The notes beneath the pieces were generated by a model. That model saw only the letters and a program-made list of their open reading frames with translations, was not told where the DNA came from and did no database searches. Shown in pieces: positions 1 through 8,102 of a DNA stretch of 64,000 nucleotides. The position numbers were made by a program, and so were the translations under genes. The stretch is from positions 250,227 through 314,226 of the forward strand of contig NZ_LMEI01000007.1 in assembly GCF_001426585.1 (NCBI RefSeq), in the 5' to 3' direction. Position 1 is the first letter of the stretch. Each line of letters begins with the position of its first letter. This stretch comes from Streptomyces sp. Root431. GTDB lineage: Bacteria; Actinomycetota; Actinomycetes; Streptomycetales; Streptomycetaceae.

Positions 1-2085
1 GGTCACCGGGGATCCGGTGGCCTTGCGGACCGCACGGCGACGGCGCGGGGCGGGAACCTCGGCCGTGACCTCGACGGTCTCCGCCACCGGAGCGGCGACG
101 GCCTCGACGACCGGGGCGGCGACGGTCTCGACGACCGGCTCCGCGACGGCCTTCTTGGCCGAACGGCGACGCGGGGCCTTCTTCGGCTCCGCCGGGGTCT
201 CCACGGGGGCCTCGACGACCGGGGCGGCGGGCGCCTCGACGATCGGAGCCTTCCGCAGGGCGGCAGCGGCCGTCTCGACCGTCTGGAACGACACGGTGTC
301 CTCGACCGGCCGCAGCACGCGGGGGCGACGACGGCGGGGCGCCGGGGCGGCCTCCTGGAACACGGGGGCCGGGGCGACGGGCGCGGCCGTCACGGCCTCC
401 GGGCGGGCGGCGCGGGCACGACGACGGGGAGCCTTCGGCTCCTCGGCGACGGGGGCCGGAGCGGCCTTCACGACCGGAGCGGCCTCGACGACCGGAGCGG
501 TCTCCACGACCGGAGCAGCCTGGGCGACCGGAGCCGCCTGGGCGACCGGCGCGGCACCGGGGCCGCCCGGACGGGTACGGCGGCGGCGACGCGGGGTGCG
601 CGGGCCGGCCTCGGCCGGGGCGTCCTCGGTCACCGGAGCGGCCGACACGGTGGTGGCGGGAGCCGTCGACGCCGGGGCGTCACCGAGCTCGCTGCCGCCA
701 CGGGTGCGCCGGCGCTGACGCGGGGTCCGCGTACGGGCCGGGCGCTCCTCGACCTGCTCGGTCCGCTCGGCGGCCTTCGGGCCACGGCCACGGCGACCGC
801 CGGGCTCGCCCAGGTCCTCCAGCTCCTCCGCGCCGAGACCCGCACGGGTCCGCTCGGTGCGGGGCAGGATGCCCTTGGTGCCCGCCGGGATGTCCAGCTC
901 CTCGTAGAGGTGCGGGGACGAGGAGTACGTCTCGACCGGGTCGTGGAAGTCCAGCTCCAGCGCCTTGTTGATGAGCTGCCAGCGGGGGATGTCGTCCCAG
1001 TCGACCAGCGTCACGGCCGTGCCCTTGGCGCCCGCGCGGCCGGTGCGGCCGACGCGGTGGAGGAAGGTCTTCTCGTCCTCGGGGGACTGGTAGTTGATGA
1101 CGTGGGTGACACCCTCGACGTCGATGCCGCGCGCGGCGACGTCGGTGCAGACGAGGACGTCGACCTTGCCGTTGCGGAAGGCGCGCAGCGCCTGCTCGCG
1201 GGCGCCCTGGCCGAGGTCGCCGTGGACCGCGCCGGACGCGAAGCCGCGCCGCTCCAGCTGCTCGGCGATGTCGGCCGCCGTGCGCTTCGTACGGCAGAAG
1301 ATCATCGCGAGCCCGCGGCCGTTGGCCTGGAGGATGCGGGAGACCATCTCCGGCTTGTCCATGTTGTGCGCGCGGTAGACGTGCTGCTTGATGTTGGCGA
1401 CGGTCGCGCCCTCGCCGTCGGGCGAGGTGGCCCGGATGTGCGTGGGCTGCGACATGTAGCGGCGGGCCAGGCCGATGACCGCGCCCGGCATGGTCGCCGA
1501 GAACAGCATCGTCTGACGCTTGGCCGGAAGCATGTTCATGATCTTCTCGACGTCGGGCAGGAAGCCCAGGTCGAGCATCTCGTCGGCCTCGTCGAGGACG
1601 AGGACCTTGACGTGCGACAGGTCGAGCTTGCGCTGGCCGGCCAGGTCGAGCAGTCGGCCGGGGGTGCCGACGACGACGTCGACGCCCTTCTTGAGGGCCT
1701 CGACCTGGGGCTCGTACGCGCGGCCGCCGTAGATGGCGAGCACGCGGACGTTGCGCACCTTGCCGGCGGTGAGGAGGTCGTTGGTGACCTGCTGGCACAG
1801 CTCGCGGGTGGGGACGACGACGAGCGCCTGCGGGGCGTCGGTCAGCTGCTCGGGCTTGGCCCGGCCGGCCTCGACGTCCGCGGGAACGGTCACGCGCTCC
1901 AGGATGGGAAGGCCGAAGCCGAGGGTCTTGCCCGTGCCGGTCTTGGCCTGGCCGATGACGTCGGTGCCGGTGAGGGCGACCGGGAGGGTCATCTCCTGGA
2001 TGGGGAAGGGGGTGACGATGCCGACGGCCTCAAGGGCCTCGGCCGTCTCAGGAAGGATTCCGAGCTCTCGGAAAGTCGTAGTCAG
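1..2085 (-). CDS. DEAD-box ATP-dependent RNA helicase, C-terminus beyond window
   Basis: RNA-duplex unwinding ATPase, likely acting in ribosome assembly or mRNA turnover, especially in the cold. The 695 residues present begin with FRELGI and show Walker A AKTGTGKT near residue 42, LDEADEML near 165, an SAT motif near 195 and HRVGRTGRAG near 350, so both RecA-like domains are complete. From about residue 420 a basic, Ala/Pro/Val-rich extension runs off the left edge, with reiterated APVVEAAPVV and PRRRRR blocks typical of a disordered RNA-binding tail. No ATG, GTG or TTG lies in frame near the conserved N-terminus. The reading frame begins at CTG (LTTTFRELG), seven bases after GAGG, so a CTG start is the best reading; a rare upstream start is the alternative. 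Family assignment is certain, the start less so. Confidence 0.9.
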   Translation of the reverse strand, partial: MTTTFRELGILPETAEALEAVGIVTPFPIQEMTLPVALTGTDVIGQAKTGTGKTLGFGLPILERVTVPADVEAGRAKPEQLTDAPQALVVVPTRELCQQVTNDLLTAGKVRNVRVLAIYGGRAYEPQVEALKKGVDVVVGTPGRLLDLAGQRKLDLSHVKVLVLDEADEMLDLGFLPDVEKIMNMLPAKRQTMLFSATMPGAVIGLARRYMSQPTHIRATSPDGEGATVANIKQHVYRAHNMDKPEMVSRILQANGRGLAMIFCRTKRTAADIAEQLERRGFASGAVHGDLGQGAREQALRAFRNGKVDVLVCTDVAARGIDVEGVTHVINYQSPEDEKTFLHRVGRTGRAGAKGTAVTLVDWDDIPRWQLINKALELDFHDPVETYSSSPHLYEELDIPAGTKGILPRTERTRAGLGAEELEDLGEPGGRRGRGPKAAERTEQVEERPARTRTPRQRRRTRGGSELGDAPASTAPATTVSAAPVTEDAPAEAGPRTPRRRRRTRPGGPGAAPVAQAAPVAQAAPVVETAPVVEAAPVVKAAPAPVAEEPKAPRRRARAARPEAVTAAPVAPAPVFQEAAPAPRRRRPRVLRPVEDTVSFQTVETAAAALRKAPIVEAPAAPVVEAPVETPAEPKKAPRRRSAKKAVAEPVVETVAAPVVEAVAAPVAETVEVTAEVPAPRRRRAVRKATGSPVT

Positions 2086-2476
2086 GGTGCTGCCTCTTCT
2101 GTGGACGCGGGGCGAGGCGAACGATGGGGGTCGTACCGTGCCGGGTACTTCCGGCCGGATCGAAAAGATCACTGCCGGGTGGCACGGGACCACTGCCGTC
2201 GCTCGAGCGTCGTACCGCTGAGGGTGACCCTTCCGCGGGGTCCGCCGGAAGGGCTGTCGGGCCGGAGCCGATCGGGGCACCGACCGGGCATCCTCATTCA
2301 TGAGTCGGCCCACCGAATACGTCCGAACGTGCGAAAGCATGTCCGCATACTCAGCAGGCGCTTTATCACTGTACCCCGGAATCGCGCATGTGTGTTGGGA
2401 GAAAACGTGATGAGGGCACGGTCACACTGACTGACCAGGGCCTTCCCGGCGGCGGGAGCGGGCTATTGTGCGCTCC
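2086..2476. other. Divergent intergenic region, helicase leader
   Basis: About 390 bases between the helicase and the ferritin-like gene. It holds an 8-bp inverted repeat (CCCTTCCG / CGGAAGGG, 2228-2253) that would fold in the helicase leader, and a locally less GC-rich stretch around 2300-2420 where promoters for both genes are likely. I see no convincing coding frame here. The long leader fits a post-transcriptionally controlled helicase, but that is inference. Confidence 0.4.
2464..2469 (+). promoter_or_regulatory. Predicted -10 of a leaderless transcript
   Basis: TATTGT ends seven bases before the ATG at 2477. That places the likely transcription start on the first base of the start codon. 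No clear -35 is visible. Confidence 0.45.
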
Positions 2477-3199
2477 ATGGAGACGCCTGACAACGCCACA
2501 CCGACCGGGATCGCCGCCGAGGACTGGGCCACGGCATCCGCCGAGCCGCAGTACCGCGCCGCCGTGATCGACCTCCTCGGCGCGCTGGCCTACGGAGAGC
2601 TGGCGGCCTTCGAGCGGCTCGCCGAGGACGCCAAGCTGGCGCCGACCCTCGCCGACAAGGCGGAGCTGGCGAAGATGGCCTCGGCCGAGTTCCACCACTT
2701 CGAGCAGCTGCGCAACCGCCTGGCCGCCGTGGACGCCGAGCCGACCGCCGCGATGGAGCCCTTCGCCAAGGCGCTCGACGACTTCCACCGCCAGACCGCG
2801 CCCTCGGACTGGCTGGAAGGCCTGGTCAAGGCGTACGTCGGCGACTCGATCGCCAGTGACTTCTACCGGGAGGTCGCGGCCCGGCTCGACTCCGACACCC
2901 GCGGGCTCGTCCTGTCGGTGCTCGACGACACCGGCCACGGCAACTTCGCGGTGGAGAAGGTCCGCGCGGCGATCGACGCCGACCCCCGCGTCGGCGGCCG
3001 GCTCGCGCTCTGGGCGCGCCGCCTGATGGGCGAGGCGCTCTCGCAGGCCCAGCGCGTCGTCGCCGAGCGCGACGCGCTGTCGACGATGCTGGTCGGCGGT
3101 GTCGCGGACGGTTTCGACCTCGCCGAGGTCGGCCGGATGTTCTCCCGGATCACCGAGGCCCACACCAAGCGGATGGCCGCACTCGGCCTGGCCGCCTAG
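2477..3199 (+). CDS. Ferritin-like domain protein (tRNA hydroxylase MiaE-like fold)
   Basis: A 240-residue, almost entirely alpha-helical protein conserved next to this helicase in Streptomyces. Helical segments carry ferritin-like Glu/His positions (AYGELAAFERL, SAEFHHFEQLR, DTGHGNFAVEKV), consistent with a four-helix bundle that could hold a di-iron centre as in tRNA-(ms2io6A)-hydroxylases. The substrate is unknown. The start is placed at ATG 2477 because a -10-like TATTGT lies exactly upstream for a leaderless mRNA; an in-frame GTG at 2468 with GGGAG nine bases before it is the alternative. It is transcribed divergently from the RNA helicase, so a shared role in RNA metabolism is plausible but not shown. 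Confidence 0.75.
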   Translation: METPDNATPTGIAAEDWATASAEPQYRAAVIDLLGALAYGELAAFERLAEDAKLAPTLADKAELAKMASAEFHHFEQLRNRLAAVDAEPTAAMEPFAKALDDFHRQTAPSDWLEGLVKAYVGDSIASDFYREVAARLDSDTRGLVLSVLDDTGHGNFAVEKVRAAIDADPRVGGRLALWARRLMGEALSQAQRVVAERDALSTMLVGGVADGFDLAEVGRMFSRITEAHTKRMAALGLAA

Positions 3200-3269
3200 T
3201 CGTCCGAACGGCCCGGGTCGTTCGAGCTGTCCGGGTCGTTCGAGTCGTTCCGGGAGCGCGCGGCGCTGT

Positions 3270-3539
3270 TCACGCCGCCGCTGATCGTCGCAGCCTGCGC
3301 GAGGCCGGGCGGATCAGCAGGGAGAGCAGCACCGCCGCGACCGCCACGGCGCCGATCAGCGTCGCGAGGAAGTGCCCGGGGCCCAGCGCCCCGTGCGTGA
3401 CGAGCGCGCCGAAGACGCCGCCCACGGCGCCGGTCATGAGGACGGTCCCCCGGGAGGGGAGGCGGTCGGCCAGCCGGTGCACGGCGGCCCAGGCCAGGGC
3501 GAAACCGAGCAGGGCGGAACCGAGGGCTTCCAGGAACAC
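3270..3539 (-). CDS. Small three-helix membrane protein
   Basis: An 89-residue hydrophobic protein with three predicted membrane spans (about residues 2-20, 32-50 and 56-75) and a basic C-terminal tail (RPASRRLRRSAAA), so the C-terminus is probably cytoplasmic. The GTG start follows GAGGTGATCC, an almost perfect match to the anti-Shine-Dalgarno sequence, which strongly supports this start and good translation. No enzymatic motif is visible and I do not recognise a named family. It lies alone, convergent with the ferritin-like gene; the 70 bases between their stops contain a short direct repeat (CCGGGTCGTTCGAG twice) but no strong terminator. Confidence 0.7.
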   Translation of the reverse strand: MFLEALGSALLGFALAWAAVHRLADRLPSRGTVLMTGAVGGVFGALVTHGALGPGHFLATLIGAVAVAAVLLSLLIRPASRRLRRSAAA

Positions 3540-3698
3540 GGCGGATCACCTCGCGGTGGCTGCGGGGCGGGTGTTGCGGTCGTAGGCCTCCTACCCCCGG
3601 CGCTCCGACGCCAATCCTCCCCGTACGCCCTGACGTGGCCATACGGGTCGAGGACGGGTCGGGGACGGGCCCGGTGCGGGGCCGACCGCGTACAGACG

Positions 3699-3735
3699 AA
3701 AGGCCCGGCGGACCGTGACGGTCCGCCGGGCCTTT
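3699..3735 (-). terminator. Strong hairpin terminator after the DUF3107 gene
   Basis: Perfect 16-bp stem AAAGGCCCGGCGGACC / GGTCCGCCGGGCCTTT with a five-base loop, 17 bases past the stop codon at 3752. It ends in T-rich sequence on the minus strand (TTTCGTCTGT). Confidence 0.85.
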
Positions 3736-3751
3736 CCCGTAGATCCGGGAC

Positions 3752-3979
3752 TCAGAGGGCGCCGAAGCCCACCCGACGCACGGCGGGCTCGCCGAGCTCC
3801 ACGTACGCGATCTTCTCGGCCGGGATGAGGACCTTGCGGCCCTTCTCGTCCGAGAGGCTGAGCAGCTGCGCCTTGCCGGCCAGTGCGTCGGCCACCGCGC
3901 GCTCCACCTCCTCGGCGGACTGCCCGCTCTCCAGAACGATCTCCCGGGGTGCGTGCTGCACGCCGATCTTGACCTCCAC
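3752..3979 (-). CDS. DUF3107 family protein
   Basis: A 75-residue soluble protein matching the actinobacterial DUF3107 family (ATP-binding-like by some annotations, function unknown). The sequence starts VEVKIGVQHAPREIV and contains SAEEVERAVADAL and a conserved C-terminal EKIAYVELGEP...VGFG. The GTG start follows GGAGG by nine bases; the longer in-frame reading upstream is proline/arginine-rich and is rejected. It sits between a strong terminator and a TetR gene transcribed in the same direction, about 160 bases away, so a shared transcript is possible. Confidence 0.85.
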   Translation of the reverse strand: MEVKIGVQHAPREIVLESGQSAEEVERAVADALAGKAQLLSLSDEKGRKVLIPAEKIAYVELGEPAVRRVGFGAL

Positions 3980-4142
3980 GGCTATGTCCCTCCGAACGGT
4001 CAGCGTTGCGCGAATTCCCGCGCCGTACGCTGCACACATTAGCCCGGAGAGGGGACGCGCACGGCTCAGCCGCAGCACGCCAGGAGCGAACAGCCCGCGG
4101 GAATGTCCCCGGGAATGCCCGGGAATGCCCACGGGCCGGGGC

Positions 4143-4802
4143 TCAGTGGCCCTCGGCGCTCAGCTGGCCTTCGACCGGGTGCAGCGGGAAGCCGGCGATG
4201 CCGCGCCAGGCGAGCGAGGTCAGCAGCCCCACCGCCTTCTCGCGGGGGATCGCGGACTCGCTGGACAGCCAGTAGCGGGCCACGACCTGCGAGACGCCGC
4301 CGAGGCCCACGGCGAGCAGCATCGACTCGTCCTTGGAGAGCCCGGTGTCCTCGGCGATGACGTCGGAGATCGCCTCGGCGCACTGCAGGCTGACCCGGTC
4401 CACGCGCTCGCGCACGGCCGGCTCGTTGGTGAGGTCGGACTCGAAGACCAGGCGGAAGGCGCCGCCCTCGTCCTCGACGTACGCGAAGTACGCGTCCATC
4501 GTCGCCGCGACCCGGAGCTTGTTGTCCGTGGTGGAGGCGAGGGCCGTGCGCACCGCCAGCAGGAGGGACTCGCAGTGCTGGTCGAGCAGGGCCAGGTAGA
4601 GCTCCAGCTTTCCGGGGAAGTGCTGGTAGAGCACCGGCTTGCTGACGCCCGCCCGCTCGGCGATGTCGTCCATCGCAGCCGAGTGGTACCCCTGGGCGAC
4701 GAAGACCTCCTGGGCCGCGCCGAGCAGCTGGTTCCGTCGGGCACGTCGCGGCAGGCGCGTGCCCCGAGGGCGTGCTGCCTCTGTCTGCTCGATGGCGCTC
4801 AC
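4143..4802 (-). CDS. TetR family transcriptional regulator
   Basis: A 219-residue one-component repressor. The N-terminal helix-turn-helix is clear (MDDIAERAGVSKPVLYQHFPGK, shown here in parts: DDIAERAGVS and KPVLYQHF), followed by a helical ligand-binding domain with AAATMDAYFAYVEDEG-like sequence. The GTG start (VSAIEQTEAARPRGT) follows GGGAGG at a short four-base spacing; an ATG 24 bases upstream is the alternative. The ligand is not predictable. A palindrome GGGTAACCC in its own promoter region (4861-4869) is a candidate autoregulatory operator. The downstream gene is DUF3107 on the same strand and the upstream neighbour is a small acidic protein, also on the minus strand. Confidence 0.9.
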   Translation of the reverse strand: MSAIEQTEAARPRGTRLPRRARRNQLLGAAQEVFVAQGYHSAAMDDIAERAGVSKPVLYQHFPGKLELYLALLDQHCESLLLAVRTALASTTDNKLRVAATMDAYFAYVEDEGGAFRLVFESDLTNEPAVRERVDRVSLQCAEAISDVIAEDTGLSKDESMLLAVGLGGVSQVVARYWLSSESAIPREKAVGLLTSLAWRGIAGFPLHPVEGQLSAEGH

Positions 4803-4849
4803 GCGGCCTCCCAAGAATCGATCCATGCGCGCTGTCGCGCCGCGCCGCC

Positions 4850-4869
4850 ATCGTACTTTTGGGTAACCC
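4850..4869 (-). promoter_or_regulatory. Putative TetR-gene promoter with palindromic operator
   Basis: On the minus strand TACGAT (4855-4850) is a -10 candidate about 48 bases before the GTG. GGGTTACCC (4869-4861), a perfect palindrome around one base, lies five bases upstream of it, where a bound repressor would block RNA polymerase. Confidence 0.3.
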
Positions 4870-4948
4870 GGCTGTGCGCGGTGCGAACGCACAATTTCAC
4901 GGACCGGACGCCCTGGTCGACAGTCGATTCAAGATTAAACCGAACAAA

Positions 4949-5164
4949 TCAGCGATAGTCGTCCTCGTCGAGGGCGACGACACGTGCCTGATCCGACGCG
5001 TCGGCCTCGTTCGCCGACTCGTGCTCGATATGTGTGGGGTGCTCGTCCTCGCGCTGCTGTACTTCGGTGTGCTGCTCGGCCGCGTCGGCCTCGGGGATTT
5101 CCTGGTCGAGCACGACGACCTCTTCCTCGGCGAATGTGTCCGGCTCGGTCGGATCGACAGTCAT
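4949..5164 (-). CDS. Small acidic protein of unknown function
   Basis: A 71-residue, highly acidic protein (MTVDPTEPDTFAEEEVVVLD at the start, RVVALDEDDYR at the end), predicted disordered and without Cys or membrane segments. The ATG follows GGAAGGA at good spacing. I do not recognise a family with a known function; the conserved-looking C-terminal VALDEDDYR suggests a real protein rather than chance. It is transcribed away from the alpha/beta hydrolase, sharing a 140-base promoter region with it. Confidence 0.65.
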   Translation of the reverse strand: MTVDPTEPDTFAEEEVVVLDQEIPEADAAEQHTEVQQREDEHPTHIEHESANEADASDQARVVALDEDDYR

Positions 5165-5293
5165 GCGGTTCCTTCCGGCGCGCGGGGTCCGCGGTCCTCT
5201 CCGATGGCCCTCCCTTCGAGCGTAGGAGCACACGCGCCCCGCCGCACACGCACTTGTGACGGCACCCACACGCGCCCCCGCGTGATCGTCTCG

Positions 5294-5299
5294 TAATAT
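5294..5299 (+). promoter_or_regulatory. Predicted -10 of a leaderless transcript
   Basis: TAATAT ends seven bases before the ATG at 5307, so transcription probably starts at the start codon of the hydrolase gene. No Shine-Dalgarno sequence is present. Confidence 0.55.
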
Positions 5300-5306
5300 T
5301 GCGGCC

Positions 5307-6272
5307 ATGTCCTCGACCGAGCTGCCGGAAACCCGGACCGCCGCCGCCCCGCAGGCGTCGCGGATCCGCACCGTACGGGTCGCCGACGGCGAGGAGCTCC
5401 GCTCCGTCGCCCTGCCCGGACTCACACTCACCGTGCGAGCCCGCCCCGGCACCCGACCCGGCCTGCCGCCCGCGCTGTACGTCCACGGCCTCGGCGGCTC
5501 CTCGCAGAACTGGTCGGCGCTCATGCCGCTGCTCGCGGACCTGGTCGACGGCGAGGCCGTCGACCTGCCCGGCTTCGGCGACTCCCCGCCGCCCGACGAC
5601 GGCAACTACTCGGTCACCGGGCACGCCCGGGCCGTCATCCGGCTCCTGGACGCCGGCGGGCGCGGACCGGTCCACCTCTTCGGCAACTCGCTGGGCGGCG
5701 CCGTCGCCACCCGGGTCGCCGCCGTCCGGCCCGACCTGGTCCGGACCCTCACCCTGATCGCCCCGGCCCTGCCCGAGCTGCGCGCCCAGCGCACCGCCTG
5801 GCCCACCGTGATGCTCGCGGTGCCCGGCGTCGCCCCGCTCTTCGCGAAGCTCTCCAAGGACTGGACGCCCGAGCAGCGGGTCCGCGGCGTCCTCTCGCTC
5901 TGTTACGGAGACCCCGGCCGGGTCTCCGACGAGGGGCTGCGGCACGCGGTCGAGGAGATGGAGCGGCGCCTGGAGCTCCCGTACTTCTGGGACGCCATGG
6001 CCCGCTCCTCGCGCGGCATCGTCGACGCGTACACGCTCGGCGGCCAGCACGGTCTCTGGCGGCAGGCCGAGCGCGTGCTCGCCCCGACGCTGCTCGTCTA
6101 CGGCGGGCGCGACCGGCTCGTCGCGTACCGGATGGCGCGGAAGGCGGCCGCCGCCTTCCGCGGCTCGCGCCTGCTGACCCTGCCGGAGGCGGGGCACGTG
6201 CCGATGATGGAGTACCCCGAGACGGTCGCCCAGGCCGCGCGGGAACTGATCGCCGAAGACGGCGGGAGCTGA
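5307..6272 (+). CDS. Alpha/beta-fold hydrolase
   Basis: A 321-residue cytoplasmic hydrolase of the alpha/beta superfamily. The oxyanion-hole motif is YVHGLGGSS, the nucleophile elbow is GNSLGG (Ser128), the acid is probably in GGRDRLV and the base is His in EAGHVPMMEYPE, so the catalytic triad is intact. The substrate cannot be told from the sequence; relatives include esterases, haloperoxidase-like enzymes and C-C hydrolases. The transcript is predicted to be leaderless. The next gene starts eight bases after the stop, so the two probably form an operon with the DUF3152 protein. Confidence 0.88.
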   Translation: MSSTELPETRTAAAPQASRIRTVRVADGEELRSVALPGLTLTVRARPGTRPGLPPALYVHGLGGSSQNWSALMPLLADLVDGEAVDLPGFGDSPPPDDGNYSVTGHARAVIRLLDAGGRGPVHLFGNSLGGAVATRVAAVRPDLVRTLTLIAPALPELRAQRTAWPTVMLAVPGVAPLFAKLSKDWTPEQRVRGVLSLCYGDPGRVSDEGLRHAVEEMERRLELPYFWDAMARSSRGIVDAYTLGGQHGLWRQAERVLAPTLLVYGGRDRLVAYRMARKAAAAFRGSRLLTLPEAGHVPMMEYPETVAQAARELIAEDGGS

Positions 6273-6280
6273 TCCGGGGC

Positions 6281-7753
6281 GTGGGACGACATAGTCGCAA
6301 GGGCCCCGTGCCCTCGGTGCCCGACACCGAGCAGCGCGCGGCGGCCGGACGGACGACGGGAACGACGGGGACGGCGGCGCCGGGCGCGGCCGGGCAGCCC
6401 CGGACGGTGACGGCGCAGCCCCCGACGGTGACGGGGCAGGCCGGGGGAGCGGCCGGGCAGGCCGCGGGCCCGAGTGGGCAGGCCGCCGCGGGGACGGGAC
6501 GCCGCCGCAGGGCGCCGGGCGTCGCCGACACCCCGGGACACGGGACACCCCAGTACGGGACCCCTCAATACGGCACACCCCCGTACGGGACGCCTCCGCA
6601 CGGGACGCCGGGATACGGAACGCCGCCGTACGGAGGCGGGGCCTACGACACCCCCGCGCACGGGACCCCCGGCACCCCGGCGTACGGCATCCCCGCGTAC
6701 GGGACCTCTCCCGTACGCGGCGGGCATCCGCAGCACGACGAGGGCGCGGGCCCGCGACCCGAGGGATACGGCCGCCGGCGCGGCTCGCACCGGTCCGAGA
6801 CGCCCGAGCAGGACGCGCCCCCGTCCGAGCAGGCCGCTTTCATCCCCGGTCCCAGGCGCGAGAGCCTGACCGAAGAGGAGGCTCCGGCCGACGAGTCGGC
6901 CGGCCGGGTCCTCAAGGGCCGCACCCTGACCGGCATCGCGGCCGCCGCCGTCACCACCGTCCTCGCCGTCGTCGTCGCCGGACAGGTCGCCGACCGGGGG
7001 GACGCGCCGAGCACCGCCCACGCCGCCGACGGGCGGACCGACCGGGCCTCGGGCGACACCTCCGCCTCCCGCTCCGACGACCGGATCACCCCGTCGCGCC
7101 CGGCGACCGCCGCGCCCGCGACCCCTTCGCCGTCCGCCTCGGCCCCCGTGCCGACGTACGAGCAGCTGATGACCCGGCAGTTCCCGATCGACCCGAAGCT
7201 GACCGGCTCCGGCGAGTTCGAGGCCGTGCCGGGCTTCCAGAAGGCGCCCGGCAAGGGCCGGCTCGTCCGCTACCGGATCGACGTCGAGAAGGGGATCGGG
7301 CTGGACCCCGTGCTCTTCGCCTCGGCCGTGCAGAAGACGCTCAACGACGAACGCAGCTGGGCCGGTCAGGGCGAGATGACCTTCGAGCGGATCTCCAGCG
7401 GCGAGCCCGAATTCGTCATCACGCTCGCGAGCCCCGGCACCACCGGAAAGTGGTGCGGCAAGTCCGGGCTCGACACGACCGTCGACAACGTGTCCTGTGA
7501 CTCCGCCAGCACCGAGCGCGTGATGATCAACGCGTTCCGCTGGGCGCAGGGCTCGGACACCTTCGGGCCCAAGGCCATGTACGCGTACCGCCAGATGCTC
7601 ATCAACCACGAGGTCGGACACCGGCTCGGGCACGGCCATGTGAGCTGTGACACCCCTGGCGCTCTCGCGCCCGTGATGCAGCAGCAGACGAAGTCGCTGC
7701 GGGTCGACGGAATCGCCTGCCGCCCCAACCCCTGGGTATATCCCGGAAGTTGA
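6281..7753 (+). CDS. DUF3152 protein with metzincin zinc-protease motif
   Basis: A 490-residue membrane-anchored protein. The first 210 residues are cytoplasmic and low-complexity, including a repeat of GTPxY/GTPxH units; a single membrane span follows (GIAAAAVTTVLAVVVAG, about residues 217-235), then a Ser/Pro/Ala-rich linker and a C-terminal DUF3152 domain outside the cell. That domain contains HEVGHRLGHGH (His443, Glu444, His447, His453), an exact HExxHxxGxxH metzincin zinc site, followed by a Met-containing turn (APVMQQ). It should therefore be a secreted-side metalloprotease. Four Cys residues (WCGKSG, VSCDS, SCDTPG, IACRP) could form disulfides. The GTG start lies eight bases after the upstream hydrolase stop. 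Confidence 0.85.
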   Translation: MGRHSRKGPVPSVPDTEQRAAAGRTTGTTGTAAPGAAGQPRTVTAQPPTVTGQAGGAAGQAAGPSGQAAAGTGRRRRAPGVADTPGHGTPQYGTPQYGTPPYGTPPHGTPGYGTPPYGGGAYDTPAHGTPGTPAYGIPAYGTSPVRGGHPQHDEGAGPRPEGYGRRRGSHRSETPEQDAPPSEQAAFIPGPRRESLTEEEAPADESAGRVLKGRTLTGIAAAAVTTVLAVVVAGQVADRGDAPSTAHAADGRTDRASGDTSASRSDDRITPSRPATAAPATPSPSASAPVPTYEQLMTRQFPIDPKLTGSGEFEAVPGFQKAPGKGRLVRYRIDVEKGIGLDPVLFASAVQKTLNDERSWAGQGEMTFERISSGEPEFVITLASPGTTGKWCGKSGLDTTVDNVSCDSASTERVMINAFRWAQGSDTFGPKAMYAYRQMLINHEVGHRLGHGHVSCDTPGALAPVMQQQTKSLRVDGIACRPNPWVYPGS

Positions 7754-7818
7754 TGTTCCGTCCGATCCGATGATGATCACATGGTGAGACGCGTGTCTCG
7801 GGAATCCCCGAATGCGCG

Positions 7819-7847
7819 TTGACATCGCTCGTGCGTTCGTTCATATT
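7819..7847 (+). promoter_or_regulatory. Consensus promoter of the Cys leader peptide and ABC operon
   Basis: TTGACA (7819-7824), 17-base spacer, CATATT (7842-7847), then seven bases to the leader-peptide ATG. This is the best housekeeping-type promoter in the window and predicts that the leader peptide is translated from a leaderless RNA. Confidence 0.75.
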
Positions 7848-7854
7848 TCTCGGC

Positions 7855-7950
7855 ATGTCGCACCGTCACGTCGCCTTCGATCGCGCCGCCATTGAGCTGG
7901 CGCTCATCGGCGTGACCGGGCACGCCGTGGCCGACATTCTCTGTAGCTGA
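7855..7950 (+). CDS. Cys-containing regulatory leader peptide (Ms4533A-like)
   Basis: A 31-codon ORF starting MSHRHVAFDRAA, continuing with a LALIGVTGHAVADIL core, and ending in Cys30-Ser-stop. This pattern matches the actinobacterial family of short leader peptides with near-terminal Cys codons that act as sensors in cysteine-dependent attenuation (Ms4533A type). It is preceded by a consensus promoter and followed, before the ABC transporter, by a 7-bp GC hairpin with a T-rich tail at 8007-8050. Ribosome stalling at the Cys codon when charged tRNA-Cys is scarce would be expected to alter expression of the operon. The family resemblance is from memory; the mechanism here is inferred. Confidence 0.75.
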   Translation: MSHRHVAFDRAAIELALIGVTGHAVADILCS

Positions 7951-8006
7951 CGCCAGCCCGAGCGCACGTCGGCCCTTTTCTCGTTTCGCGTACCGCCGAC
8001 GCCTTT

Positions 8007-8050
8007 CCGCGCCCGGGTTCCCTCCCGCAGGCGCGGCTTTCTCTTGTGCT
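8007..8050 (+). promoter_or_regulatory. Attenuator-like hairpin between leader peptide and ABC operon
   Basis: Perfect 7-bp stem CCGCGCC / GGCGCGG (8007-8013, 8030-8036) with a 16-base loop, followed by CTTTCTCTTGTGCTCTT. A weaker stem with TTTTCT follows the leader stop at about 7960-7982 and could be the competing structure. Confidence 0.45.
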
Positions 8051-8102
8051 CTTCCGGTACTCCGTCCCTTTCCCGGACAACGCCGCTCGCCGCTGCCTGC
8101 GC

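Noticed and set aside
910..2430. A 506-codon plus-strand frame over the helicase
   Set aside because: Antisense shadow of the helicase; the real gene shows all DEAD-box motifs on the minus strand.
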